Shown: positions 47,100-54,702 of the stretch, in pieces | Layout: every line of letters starts with the position of its first letter | Numbering within the stretch: position 1 is the stretch's first letter | Source: AC-49 sp963817035 | GTDB lineage: Bacteria; Actinomycetota; Thermoleophilia; Solirubrobacterales; Solirubrobacteraceae | DNA: 64,000 bases | NCBI GenBank assembly: GCA_963817035.1 | Contig: CAWFMM010000003.1 | Span: 806,001-870,000, forward strand | Direction of reading: 5' to 3' | Made by a program: the position numbers and the translations under genes | Notes under the pieces: model-generated | Seen by the model: only the letters and a program-made list of their open reading frames with translations | Told to the model about the DNA's origin: nothing | The model's database searches: none

Positions 47100-47837
47100 A
47101 TGCTTGAAGGTATGTACACCGCGGCTGCCGGTATGGCAGCGCAGCAGGATCGAATGGATGCCGTCTCCAACGATCTCGCAAATGCAGACACAACCGGCTA
47201 CAAACACGTACGCGTGGGCTTCCGCGATCTCCTCTATGGAGCCGGTGGCCCCGGAGCCGCTGCCAACGTGCAGTTCGGTTCCGGCTCTGCGTCCACGGCC
47301 ATGGGTCGCAGCCAGGCCCAGGGCAGCATGCAGTCGACGCTGCAGCCGCTTGACGTGGCGCTCTCAGGCCCGGGCTTCCTCGCCGTCCGCGACGCGCATG
47401 GGAAGCCGGCGATGACCCGCGACGGCTCACTGCGCATCAGCGATCAGGATCAGCTCACGACCCAGGCGGGTCTGACGCTGGACCCGCCGATCACGCTCCC
47501 CAAGGGCACGACGGCCGACCAGGTCACGATCGGCCACGACGGCACCGTCACCGTCGCCGGGAAGTCGGTCGGCCAGCTCAGGCTCGTCGACGTCCACGCC
47601 CCCAACGGCCTGGCCGGCGGCGACAGCAACATCTTCTACGCGACCAAGACCAGCGGCCCCGCCGTCGCCGCCCAGAAGAGCACGACACTCCAGAGCGGCG
47701 TGCTCGAGGCCTCCAACGTGGACATGGGCCAGGCGATGGTCGACATGATCCAGTCGCAGCGCTCCTACGAGTTGGCGTCCAAGGCCATCACCGTCCAGGA
47801 CGAGATGATGCAGACCGCCAACCAGGTGAAGAAGTGA
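47100..47837 (+). CDS. flgG: Distal rod protein FlgG
   Basis: A 245-residue protein: MLEGMYTAAAGMAAQQDRMDAVSNDLANADTTGYKHVRVGFRDLLY, PLDVALSGPGFLAV, and the C-terminal LEASNVDMGQAMVDMIQSQRSYELASKAITVQDEMMQTANQV, which is the FlgG/FlhP signature. GGAG lies nine bases before the ATG. Its stop overlaps the next start in a GTGA. Confidence 0.9.
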   Translation: MLEGMYTAAAGMAAQQDRMDAVSNDLANADTTGYKHVRVGFRDLLYGAGGPGAAANVQFGSGSASTAMGRSQAQGSMQSTLQPLDVALSGPGFLAVRDAHGKPAMTRDGSLRISDQDQLTTQAGLTLDPPITLPKGTTADQVTIGHDGTVTVAGKSVGQLRLVDVHAPNGLAGGDSNIFYATKTSGPAVAAQKSTTLQSGVLEASNVDMGQAMVDMIQSQRSYELASKAITVQDEMMQTANQVKK

Positions 47838-48175
47838 GCGGTCTGACGCCGATCAACCCGGCCGCTCTGCCCGCGGACATCCGCACCGGCTCGGCCAAGC
47901 GTCGCGAGACCTACGAAGGCGCGATGGCGTTCGAGCGGATGCTCGTCGAGCAGCTGACCACGCAGCTCACCGCCGGCGCGAAGTCCGCCGGTGGCGACGA
48001 CAGCTCGAGTGACAGCTCCGGCGACGGCTCCGACACCAGCGGCCTCGCCGGCCCATACGCGTCGCTGCTGCCCGGCGCGTTCGCCGACGGCATCGAAGCG
48101 GGCGGCGGTCTCGGCCTCGCCGATGAGATCACCAACGCGATCCTGCCCAAGACGAGCGCGAGCGCCACGTCATGA
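47834..48175 (+). CDS. FlgJ-type rod-binding protein without a hydrolase domain
   Basis: A 113-residue protein with the FlgJ N-terminal rod-binding pattern (KRRETYEGAMAFERMLVEQLTTQL near residue 22; LPGAFADGIEAGGGLGLADEITNAIL near the end) joined by a Ser/Asp-rich stretch (SSSDSSGDGSDTS). It has no muramidase domain; the CHAP and SLT proteins elsewhere in the locus may supply that. The GTG start overlaps the flgG stop (GTGA). Confidence 0.8.
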   Translation: MSGLTPINPAALPADIRTGSAKRRETYEGAMAFERMLVEQLTTQLTAGAKSAGGDDSSSDSSGDGSDTSGLAGPYASLLPGAFADGIEAGGGLGLADEITNAILPKTSASATS

Positions 48176-48708
48176 CGACCCTGACCCAGCCGCGCGCCAA
48201 CGCCGTCGACTTCGCGACCGCGCTGCTCGACCACCTCTCCGACCAGACCGAGTCCGCCCGGACGCTGCTCGACGCCGTCCTGCGCCAGGGCCAGTTCGTC
48301 CGCGCCCGCAACGTCGAAGGCGTACTCGGCTGTCTCGCCGAGATCCAGTCCGAGATGGAGCGCCGCAGCGCCATGGAGCGCGCCCGCACCGCGATCCTCA
48401 CCCACGCCGCGAACCACCTGCAACTGCCCGTCCACACCGTGACGATCGACCACCTCGTCGGCCTTGTCTCCGAGGCCGAAGGCGAGCTCGCCCTCCGGCG
48501 CAGCCACGAGCTGCGCGGCCTGTTGGCCGAGGTCGGCCGCGAGCACGCCGTCAACCGCGTGCTGATGCGCCAGGAGATGGCGTTCCTCGATCACCTCACG
48601 CGCCTGATCGGTGGCGACGCGCAGCCCGGCTACCGCCCGCCGAGCGAGGGTGCGACCGAGCCCCACGCCGCGACCTCGTCGCTTCGACTCCTGGACATGA
48701 GCGCCTGA
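48172..48708 (+). CDS. flgN: Hook-filament junction chaperone FlgN
   Basis: A 178-residue mainly helical protein directly before flgK, the usual place of flgN. LLDHLSDQTESARTLLDAVLRQGQFVRARNVEGVLGCLAEIQSEMERRSAMER has the length and helix pattern of FlgN. It holds FlgK and FlgL before export. The start overlaps the flgJ-like stop (ATGA) and its stop overlaps the flgK start (TGATG). No flgM lies in front of it. Confidence 0.82.
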   Translation: MTTLTQPRANAVDFATALLDHLSDQTESARTLLDAVLRQGQFVRARNVEGVLGCLAEIQSEMERRSAMERARTAILTHAANHLQLPVHTVTIDHLVGLVSEAEGELALRRSHELRGLLAEVGREHAVNRVLMRQEMAFLDHLTRLIGGDAQPGYRPPSEGATEPHAATSSLRLLDMSA

Positions 48709-50015
48709 TGACCGTCTCCAGCTTCATGGGCCTCGAGACCGCGCTCCGCGGTCTGATCGCCCAGCAGATGGCGCTCAACGTCACCGGCAACAACATCGAC
48801 GGCGCCGACCAGGCCGGCTACACGCGTCAGCAGGTCGTCATGTCGTCGACGCCGACGCTGAACATGCCCAACTCGCAGCTCTCGACCGGAGGCGGCATCC
48901 AGCTTGGCCAGGGCACCGACATCCTCGCCATCCAGCGGATGCGCGACCAGTTCGCCGACCTTCAGTACCGCGCCGCGCAGCTCGGGCTCGGCCAGCAGAA
49001 CGCGACCGCCGGCGCGCTGAGCCAGGTGGAGGACACACTCCAGGAGCCCGGCGACAACGGCATCAACGCCCTCCTCAGTACGTTCTACGCCAGCTGGCAG
49101 CAGCTCGCCAACCAGCCCGAATCGCCCGGCGTGAAGTCGTCGCTGATCGGCAACGCCACGACGCTGGCCAGCGCGATCAACTCGCTCGACAGCCAGCTGC
49201 AGACGATCTCCGGCCAGGCCGCCACGCAGTACACGCAGATCCTCGGCGCCACCGGCCCGGTCCAGTCAGCGGCGAGCGCGATCGCGGCGCTGAACAACCA
49301 GATCGAAGCCGCCGTCTCGGCCGGCACGCAGCCCAACGCACTGCTCGACCAGCGCGACCAGGCGCTCGACACGCTCTCGGGCCTCGGGCAGGTCTCGGTC
49401 ACCAACCTCGCCAACGGCGGCATCAGCGTCTCGTTCGGCGGCGCGCCCACCCCGCTCGTCGCCGACCAGGTCGTGACGATGCCGCCCACGCTGACCAACC
49501 CGGGCGGTCAGCTCGGCGCGCTCCAGCAGCTGAGCAAGCCCGGTGGCACGATCGACGGCTACCGCACCCAGCTCGACGGCTTCGCCAACCAGCTCGCGAC
49601 CGACGTCAACGCCGCCTACGGCTCGGCCTTCTTCTCCGGCGCGACCGCCGCCACGCTCGCCGTCAACGTCACCGCCGCCTCGCTCGACGCCGGCGCGTCG
49701 GGCGCCGCCGGCGACAACGGCCTCGCCCGCGCGGTCGCCGCGCTCCAGGGCGGGACGGCCGACAGCGACTACCAGCAGCTCGTCGCGACGATCGGCGCCG
49801 ACGCGTCGACCGCCAACCGCCAGCAGACCATCGCCCAGGCCGCATCCGACGGCGCCGAGAACCGCCGCCAGAGCGTCAACGGCGTCTCGATGGACGAGGA
49901 GATGACGAACCTCGTGCGCTTCCAGCGCGGCTACCAGGCGTCGGCGCGAGCGATGACGACGATGGACCAGCTGCTCGACACGTTGATCAACCGCACCGGG
50001 AGTGTCGGGCTATGA
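48708..50015 (+). CDS. flgK: Hook-filament junction protein FlgK (HAP1)
   Basis: A 435-residue protein: N-terminal SSFMGLETALRGLIAQQMALNVTGNNIDGADQAGYTRQQV, the helical core (LLSTFYASWQQLANQPESPGVKSSLI, NALLDQRDQALDTLSGLGQV), and the C-terminal VNGVSMDEEMTNLVRFQRGYQASARAMTTMDQLLDTLINRTG. These are FlgK signatures. The ATG at 48708 overlaps the flgN stop; the longer ORF from 47991 is a shadow of flgJ/flgN. Confidence 0.95.
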   Translation: MTVSSFMGLETALRGLIAQQMALNVTGNNIDGADQAGYTRQQVVMSSTPTLNMPNSQLSTGGGIQLGQGTDILAIQRMRDQFADLQYRAAQLGLGQQNATAGALSQVEDTLQEPGDNGINALLSTFYASWQQLANQPESPGVKSSLIGNATTLASAINSLDSQLQTISGQAATQYTQILGATGPVQSAASAIAALNNQIEAAVSAGTQPNALLDQRDQALDTLSGLGQVSVTNLANGGISVSFGGAPTPLVADQVVTMPPTLTNPGGQLGALQQLSKPGGTIDGYRTQLDGFANQLATDVNAAYGSAFFSGATAATLAVNVTAASLDAGASGAAGDNGLARAVAALQGGTADSDYQQLVATIGADASTANRQQTIAQAASDGAENRRQSVNGVSMDEEMTNLVRFQRGYQASARAMTTMDQLLDTLINRTGSVGL

Positions 50016-50914
50016 GGATCACCCAGAACATGATGTCCGACCAGTTGGTCGGCAACCTCGGGACGTTGCAGTCGCGGATCGCGCAGACGTCGACCGAGCT
50101 GCAGACCGGCAAGCGGATCAACAAGCCGTCCGACGACCCGCTCGGCGCGCAGCGCTCGCTGCAGCTCTCGGCGCAGTCCGACGCGATCGATCAGTTCCAG
50201 GAGAACGCCGGCCAGGCCCAGGATTGGCTGCAGACGACCGAAACGTCGCTGCAGTCGATCACCACACTCGCCCAGCGCGCCCGCGATCTCGCGGTCCGTG
50301 GCGCCAACTCCACGATGAACCAGTCCGATCTCAACGCGATGGCGGCCGAGATCGACTCGCTGATCGAGGCGAGCAAGGCTGCCGGCAACGCGACCAACAA
50401 CGGCATCTACGCCTTCGGCGGAACCGCGACCACCGCCGCGCCCTACGCCGCCGGCGCCACCGACACCTACGGCGGTGACGCCGGCACGATCGCCCGCGCG
50501 ATCGGCCCCGGCGTCTCGGTCCAGATCAACACCCTGGGCTCCGACATCCTCGGCAGCGGCATCGTCGCCGGCGCCTCCGACGGCAAGCTGCTCGGCACGC
50601 TGCGCACGATCTCCGCCGACCTCAAGGCGGGCAACCGGACCGCGGTCGGCACCGACCTCAAGACGCTCGACACGAACCTCGACACGATCGGTGCCGCGAC
50701 CGCGACCGTCGGCACGACGCTCAACCGGGTTACCGCCGCCACCGACAGCCTGGCCGCGACCAAGCTCCAGACCCAGTCCCTTCTTTCCAGTACCCAGGAC
50801 GCCGATCTGACGCACGTCACGGTTGACCTGGCAAACCAGCAGTCCGTGTACCAGGCCGCGCTGAAGTCCGGCGCGACCGTGATCCAGCAATCGCTCCTCG
50901 ATTTTCTGCGATGA
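50012..50914 (+). CDS. flgL: Hook-filament junction protein FlgL (HAP3)
   Basis: A 300-residue flagellin-like junction protein: MRITQNMMSDQLVGNLGTLQSRIAQTSTELQTGKRINKPSDDPLGAQRSLQL at the N terminus and DADLTHVTVDLANQQSVYQAALKSGATVIQQSLLDFL at the C terminus. The start overlaps the flgK stop in an ATGA. Confidence 0.94.
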   Translation: MRITQNMMSDQLVGNLGTLQSRIAQTSTELQTGKRINKPSDDPLGAQRSLQLSAQSDAIDQFQENAGQAQDWLQTTETSLQSITTLAQRARDLAVRGANSTMNQSDLNAMAAEIDSLIEASKAAGNATNNGIYAFGGTATTAAPYAAGATDTYGGDAGTIARAIGPGVSVQINTLGSDILGSGIVAGASDGKLLGTLRTISADLKAGNRTAVGTDLKTLDTNLDTIGAATATVGTTLNRVTAATDSLAATKLQTQSLLSSTQDADLTHVTVDLANQQSVYQAALKSGATVIQQSLLDFLR

Positions 50915-50946
50915 GCACAGCCGCCACCCTCAATCACGGAGGATCC

Positions 50947-51396
50947 ATGGGAGTGACCATGCAGTCGACGCGGTTCGGAGAGATGCAGATCGATCCCGAA
51001 TCCGTCCTCGAGTTCCCGACCGGCCTGATCGGTCTCGGGGGCTCGCGCTACGCGCTTCTCGCGCGCAGCGAAGACGCCGCCTTCATCTGGCTGCACAGCC
51101 TCGAGGACCCGGATCTCGCGATCCCGGTGACGAACCCCTGGCGGTTCTTCTCCGAGTACGAGGTCGAGCTGTCCGACGAGGAGGCCGACCGGATCGGCAT
51201 CAGTGCCGCCGACCAGACGTCGGTCTACGTGACCGTCCGCGCCGCCGCCACGCTGGATGACTTCAGCGCCAACCTGCGGGCCCCGATTCTCGTTGCTCAC
51301 GGGAAGGGCCATCAGGTCATCAACCAAGCCCCCGACTCGCCGGTGCGTGCTCCGCTTTTTGCGGGGATCACGGACTCGGCGGCTCAGGTCGCCTGA
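50947..51396 (+). CDS. fliW: Flagellar assembly factor and CsrA antagonist FliW
   Basis: A 149-residue FliW: STRFGEMQIDPESVLEFPTGLIGLGGSRYALL, FIWLHSLEDPDLAIPVTNPW and the C-terminal LRAPILVAHGKGHQVINQ. FliW binds either flagellin or CsrA, so free flagellin releases CsrA to block flagellin translation. I chose ATG 50947, which has CGGAGG in front; an ATG at 50911 overlapping the flgL stop would add 12 residues without family support. csrA and flagellin 2 follow in order. Confidence 0.93.
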   Translation: MGVTMQSTRFGEMQIDPESVLEFPTGLIGLGGSRYALLARSEDAAFIWLHSLEDPDLAIPVTNPWRFFSEYEVELSDEEADRIGISAADQTSVYVTVRAAATLDDFSANLRAPILVAHGKGHQVINQAPDSPVRAPLFAGITDSAAQVA

Positions 51397-51450
51397 GCGG
51401 ACGGGTAGGCTCGATGGACACGTGAACCAGTCTCCAAGGAGGAGAACCGC

Positions 51451-51687
51451 ATGCTCATCATCACCCGCCGACCTGGCGAGAAGATCATGCTCGGCGACGA
51501 CGTTGTCATCGAGGTGATCGAAGCAAGCGGTTCGAGCGTCCGTATCGGAATTGACGCCCCCAAATCGATCCCCGTCTATCGGGAAGAGATCTGGCAGGCC
51601 GTCAAGGACGAGAACGCGGCCGCCGCGGCAGCTGACGCCACGGCGGTCCCGGACGAGATTCCGGCTCCGAACAAGAGCCGCAAGTAA
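51451..51687 (+). CDS. csrA: Carbon storage regulator CsrA (flagellin translation repressor)
   Basis: A 78-residue RNA-binding protein: MLIITRRPGEKIMLGDDVVIEVIEASGSSVRIGIDAPKSIPVYREEIW is the complete CsrA core with its RNA-contacting residues. A ~25-residue Ala/Asp-rich tail follows. AAGGAGGAG precedes the ATG. Its likely target is the leader of the next gene, flagellin 2. Confidence 0.95.
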   Translation: MLIITRRPGEKIMLGDDVVIEVIEASGSSVRIGIDAPKSIPVYREEIWQAVKDENAAAAAADATAVPDEIPAPNKSRK

Positions 51688-51706
51688 TTCACAACAGCGA
51701 ATGACC

Positions 51707-51750
51707 GGGCACGTGTGCCCATCCACGGATCAGGAAGGGAAGTAGACAGG
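51707..51750 (+). promoter_or_regulatory. Candidate CsrA-binding leader of flagellin 2
   Basis: The leader has a perfect palindrome GGGCACGTGTGCCC (51707-51720), then four GGA triplets at 51727, 51733, 51738 and 51749, the later ones spanning the ribosome binding region. GGA clusters over the start are the form CsrA targets take in Bacillus hag mRNA. No sigma-28 box was found here, so flagellin 2 may depend on upstream transcription. Confidence 0.5.
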
Positions 51751-52551
51751 ATGTCACTGAGAATCAACACGAACGTCGACGCCATGGGCGCCGCCAACAA
51801 CCTGGCTCACACGACGAGCATGATCTCGAAGTCGATGGAGCGCCTCTCCACCGGCAAGCGGATCAACTCGGCCGCCGATGATGCCGCCGGACTGACGATC
51901 TCCGAGAAGATGATCGGGCAGATCAACGGCATGCAGCAGGCTCAGGCCAACATCCAGGACGGCCAGTCGCTGGTGCAGACCGCCGAGGGCAACCTCGACG
52001 AGGTGCACTCGATGCTGCAGCGCGTCCGTGAGCTCGCCGTGCAGTACAAGAACGGCACGCTCAGCACGACCGACCAGGCCGCGATCCAGACCGAGGTCAA
52101 CCAGCTCGCGTCGGAGATCGAGCGTCTGGGACAGACCGCTTCGTTCAATGGGATCAGCCTGCTCGCGTCCGCCGGTTCGGTCACCTTCCAGGTGGGAGCC
52201 AACGACGGCGAGACGATCTCGGCGAGCACGATCTCGCTGGGCTCGGCCGTCGGCACGGCGTACATGTCGCTGGGCGCCTCGAACTCGATCTCCGCGATCG
52301 ACTCGGCGATCGACGCGATCAGCGCGCAGCGTTCGATCTTCGGCGCGGTCTCCAACCGCCTCGATCACGCGCTGAACGCCGCGGCGACCTACCAGCAGAA
52401 CCTGACCGCCGCCAACTCCCGCATCGTCGATGTGGACATGGCGTCGGAGACGGTCAAGCTGACCAACAACCAGATCCTGTCTCAGGCGGGCATCGCGATG
52501 TTGTCGCAGGCCAACCAGCAGCCGCAGTCGGTCCTGAAGCTCCTGCAGTAG
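51751..52551 (+). CDS. fliC: Flagellin 2
   Basis: A 266-residue flagellin of the same length as flagellin 1 and highly similar to it: MSLRINTNVDAMGAANNLAHTT and KSMERLSTGKRINSAADDAAGL at the start, ANQQPQSVLKLLQ at the end. Most differences lie at residues 20-60, 105-125 and 180-215. The segments 51936-52062 (127 bases) and 52356-52518 (163 bases) are identical in DNA to flagellin 1, including silent sites, while nearby codons differ. The long antisense ORF is a shadow. It ends in a GC hairpin. Confidence 0.95.
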   Translation: MSLRINTNVDAMGAANNLAHTTSMISKSMERLSTGKRINSAADDAAGLTISEKMIGQINGMQQAQANIQDGQSLVQTAEGNLDEVHSMLQRVRELAVQYKNGTLSTTDQAAIQTEVNQLASEIERLGQTASFNGISLLASAGSVTFQVGANDGETISASTISLGSAVGTAYMSLGASNSISAIDSAIDAISAQRSIFGAVSNRLDHALNAAATYQQNLTAANSRIVDVDMASETVKLTNNQILSQAGIAMLSQANQQPQSVLKLLQ

Positions 52552-52575
52552 AGGTTCCCTTGCATTGGGCATGGC

Positions 52576-52603
52576 CCTGGGGCCGCCTTCGTGCGGCCCC
52601 AGG
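52576..52603 (+). terminator. Terminator hairpin of flagellin 2
   Basis: CCTGGGGCCGC (52576-52586) pairs perfectly with GCGGCCCCAGG (52593-52603) around a six-base CTTCGT loop, 25 bases after the stop. Confidence 0.7.
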
Positions 52604-52627
52604 TCGTTGCGGTGCTTGAATGGGTCG

Positions 52628-53359
52628 GTGGAGCCGACCGCGCGCAAGCGCCACGCGCTGGAGCTGTTCGCCGGGTTGCCGGCGCGCTATGACCGCGTCG
52701 GAGCGGTGATGAGCTTCGGCCAGGACCCGCGCTGGCGCCGGGCGATGGTCGCGGGTGTCGCGCCGGCCCCGGGCCAGCGGATCCTCGACGTCGCGACGGG
52801 GACGGGCCTGGTGGCGTTCGCCCTGGCGCGGCGCGGCGCTGACGTCGTCGGACTCGATCAGAGCGAGCACATGCTCTCCGGCGCGCGGGCGCGCTTTGCG
52901 TCGGGCGCGGAGTCGGTGGAACTGGTCCTCGGCGAGGCCGAGGCGCTGCCGTTCGACGATGCGTCGTTCGACGCGCTGACCTTCACCTACCTGCTGCGCT
53001 ACGTCGAGGACCCGGCGGGGACCCTGCGCGAGCTCGCGCGGGTGGTTCGGCCGGGCGGTCGGATCGGGATGGTCGAGTTCGGGGTTCCGGGGCGTCCTGG
53101 GACACGCGCGTTCTGGCACTGGCACACGCGGGTCGGGCTCCCCGGCCTGGGTCGGCTGGTGTCGCCGGCGTGGGAGGAGGTCGGGCGGTTCCTCGGGCCG
53201 AACATCGAGTCCTTCTACGCCGCGCATCCGCTGCCCGCGCTGGCCGGTCTGTGGCGCGACGCCGGGATCGGTTGCATCGTGGTGCGGCGGATGAGCTTCG
53301 GAGCGGGTGTCGTGATGAACGGAGTGCGCGATGGCGACATCGTCTCGGCCGCAGCTTGA
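52628..53359 (+). CDS. UbiE/MenG-type class I SAM methyltransferase
   Basis: A 243-residue methyltransferase with SAM motif ILDVATGTGLVAFALARRGADVVGLDQSEHML near residue 53, motif II/III ALPFDDASFDALTFTYLLRYVEDP, and RVVRPGGRIGMVEFGVP. The ARYDRVGAVMSFGQDPRWRRAMV opening and the FYAAHPLPALAGLWRDAG end are those of the UbiE/MenG quinone methyltransferases. Menaquinone synthesis is the likely role. The GTG at 52628 was chosen because the region before it is the flagellin terminator. Confidence 0.82.
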   Translation: MEPTARKRHALELFAGLPARYDRVGAVMSFGQDPRWRRAMVAGVAPAPGQRILDVATGTGLVAFALARRGADVVGLDQSEHMLSGARARFASGAESVELVLGEAEALPFDDASFDALTFTYLLRYVEDPAGTLRELARVVRPGGRIGMVEFGVPGRPGTRAFWHWHTRVGLPGLGRLVSPAWEEVGRFLGPNIESFYAAHPLPALAGLWRDAGIGCIVVRRMSFGAGVVMNGVRDGDIVSAAA

Positions 53360-54074
53360 GCGCCCGGCGTTCTACGCGCTGGCGCCCGGGCGCTGGCGCG
53401 ACCTCGTCACGCTGCTGCACCCGCCGTACACCGCGTGGCATCTGAGCTACGTGCTGCTCGGCGCGGCGGCAGCGCCGACGGTGTTCGCCGGGCGGGTGGC
53501 GGCGACGCTGGTCGCGTTCTTCCTGGCCGTCGGGGTCAGCGCGCATGCGCTGGACGAGCTGCACGACCGGCCGCTTCAGACGACGCTGCCGCGAGGCGCG
53601 TTGATCGGGCTGGCCGTCGTGTCGTTGTTGGGCGCGGTGGCGATCGGGGTCGTCGTGATGGTCACGGTGTCGTGGACGCTGGCGCCATTCGTCGTCGTCG
53701 GGACGTTCCTGGTGCTGGCCTACAACCTGGAGTGGTGGGGCGGGCGCTTCCACACGGGGCTGTGGTTCGCCCTGGCGTGGGGCGCGTTCCCGGCGATCAC
53801 GAGCTACTGGATCAACGCGCTGGAGGTCCGGCCCGACGGGCTGATCGTCGCCGCCGGGTGCGCGCTGCTGAGCGTCGCGCAGCGGCGGCTGAGCACCCCG
53901 GCGCGCGAGCTGCGGCGGCGCACGGCGGCGGTCGTCGGCGAGCAGGTGCTGGCCGACGGGACCCGCGTGCCACTCGACGCCGCGGTGATCGCCGCGCCGC
54001 TGGAGGGTGCGCTGTCGGCGCTGTCGATCGCACTCGTGCTCGTGTCGGTCGGCGTGCTCGCCGTGCGGTTGTGA
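53331..54074 (+). CDS. UbiA-like polytopic membrane protein
   Basis: A 247-residue protein with about seven membrane helices. SAHALDELHDRPLQTTLPRGALI resembles the Asp-rich donor-binding loop plus following segment of UbiA prenyltransferases (D..D spacing), but I do not see the second Asp motif. It overlaps the methyltransferase by 29 bases and the next gene by four, so the three are probably one unit, perhaps quinone- or isoprenoid-related. The call is tentative. Confidence 0.6.
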   Translation: MATSSRPQLERPAFYALAPGRWRDLVTLLHPPYTAWHLSYVLLGAAAAPTVFAGRVAATLVAFFLAVGVSAHALDELHDRPLQTTLPRGALIGLAVVSLLGAVAIGVVVMVTVSWTLAPFVVVGTFLVLAYNLEWWGGRFHTGLWFALAWGAFPAITSYWINALEVRPDGLIVAAGCALLSVAQRRLSTPARELRRRTAAVVGEQVLADGTRVPLDAAVIAAPLEGALSALSIALVLVSVGVLAVRL

Positions 54075-54640
54075 CGGCGCCGGCGCTTGATCGCTGGCTC
54101 GCCGATCCGGCGCTGCGCGTGTCGTACCGGCGCGAGGCCTCGGTGTCGCCCGGCGAGCTGTGGGCCGCGGCGCAGCGCGTGACGCTCGACGAGACGCGGC
54201 GCCTCGGACCGCTCGTGCGCTGGCGGATCCCCGGGCTGCCCGGCGAGCTGCGCTACCTCGACCTGTTTCGCAGCCCGCCGTTCGTGGCGTTGCACGAGGA
54301 CGCGCAAGCGCTGGTCTCGGGACTGTGCGGGCGGATCTGGACGCTGCGCCGGGACTACCCGGAGCTCGCGTCCGAGCGCGAGTACCTCGACTTCGCCGAT
54401 CCCGGCACCGTCCGCGTCCTGTTCGCCAACTGGATCGAGCCGACCACCGCGGGCGCCGCCATCGTCAGCGAAACCCGCGTCGCGCCGATCGACCGCCGTG
54501 GCCGCCTCGGCCTCGCCGTCGTCCGCCCCCTCGTCTCCGCCTTCGCCAACCTCATCTCCACCGAAGCTCTCACCGCGGTCGTCCGCACCGCCGAGCGCCG
54601 AGCGCTCCACTCCCGTCCGCAATCCTTCCACCACCCGTAA
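54071..54640 (+). CDS. START/SRPBCC-like protein of unknown function
   Basis: A 189-residue soluble protein. VSPGELWAAAQRVTLDETRRLGPLVRWRIPG with YLDLFRSPPFVALHED, and a C-terminal RGRLGLAVVRPLVSAFANLISTEALTAVVRTAE helix, fit the general form of a START/SRPBCC ligand-binding fold. No catalytic motif seen. The GTG overlaps the preceding stop (GTGA). A role linked to the quinone-type methyltransferase is possible. Confidence 0.55.
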   Translation: MTAPALDRWLADPALRVSYRREASVSPGELWAAAQRVTLDETRRLGPLVRWRIPGLPGELRYLDLFRSPPFVALHEDAQALVSGLCGRIWTLRRDYPELASEREYLDFADPGTVRVLFANWIEPTTAGAAIVSETRVAPIDRRGRLGLAVVRPLVSAFANLISTEALTAVVRTAERRALHSRPQSFHHP

Positions 54641-54702
54641 CAGATCGCGTAGGAAGTCACGCGGCGTGACAAGAAGACCGGCGATGGCCGCACAATAGGG
54701 AT

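Noticed and set aside
51397..51450. Separate sigma-28 promoter for csrA-flagellin 2
   Set aside because: The only CTCGATGG-like box lacks a -35 element at the right distance.
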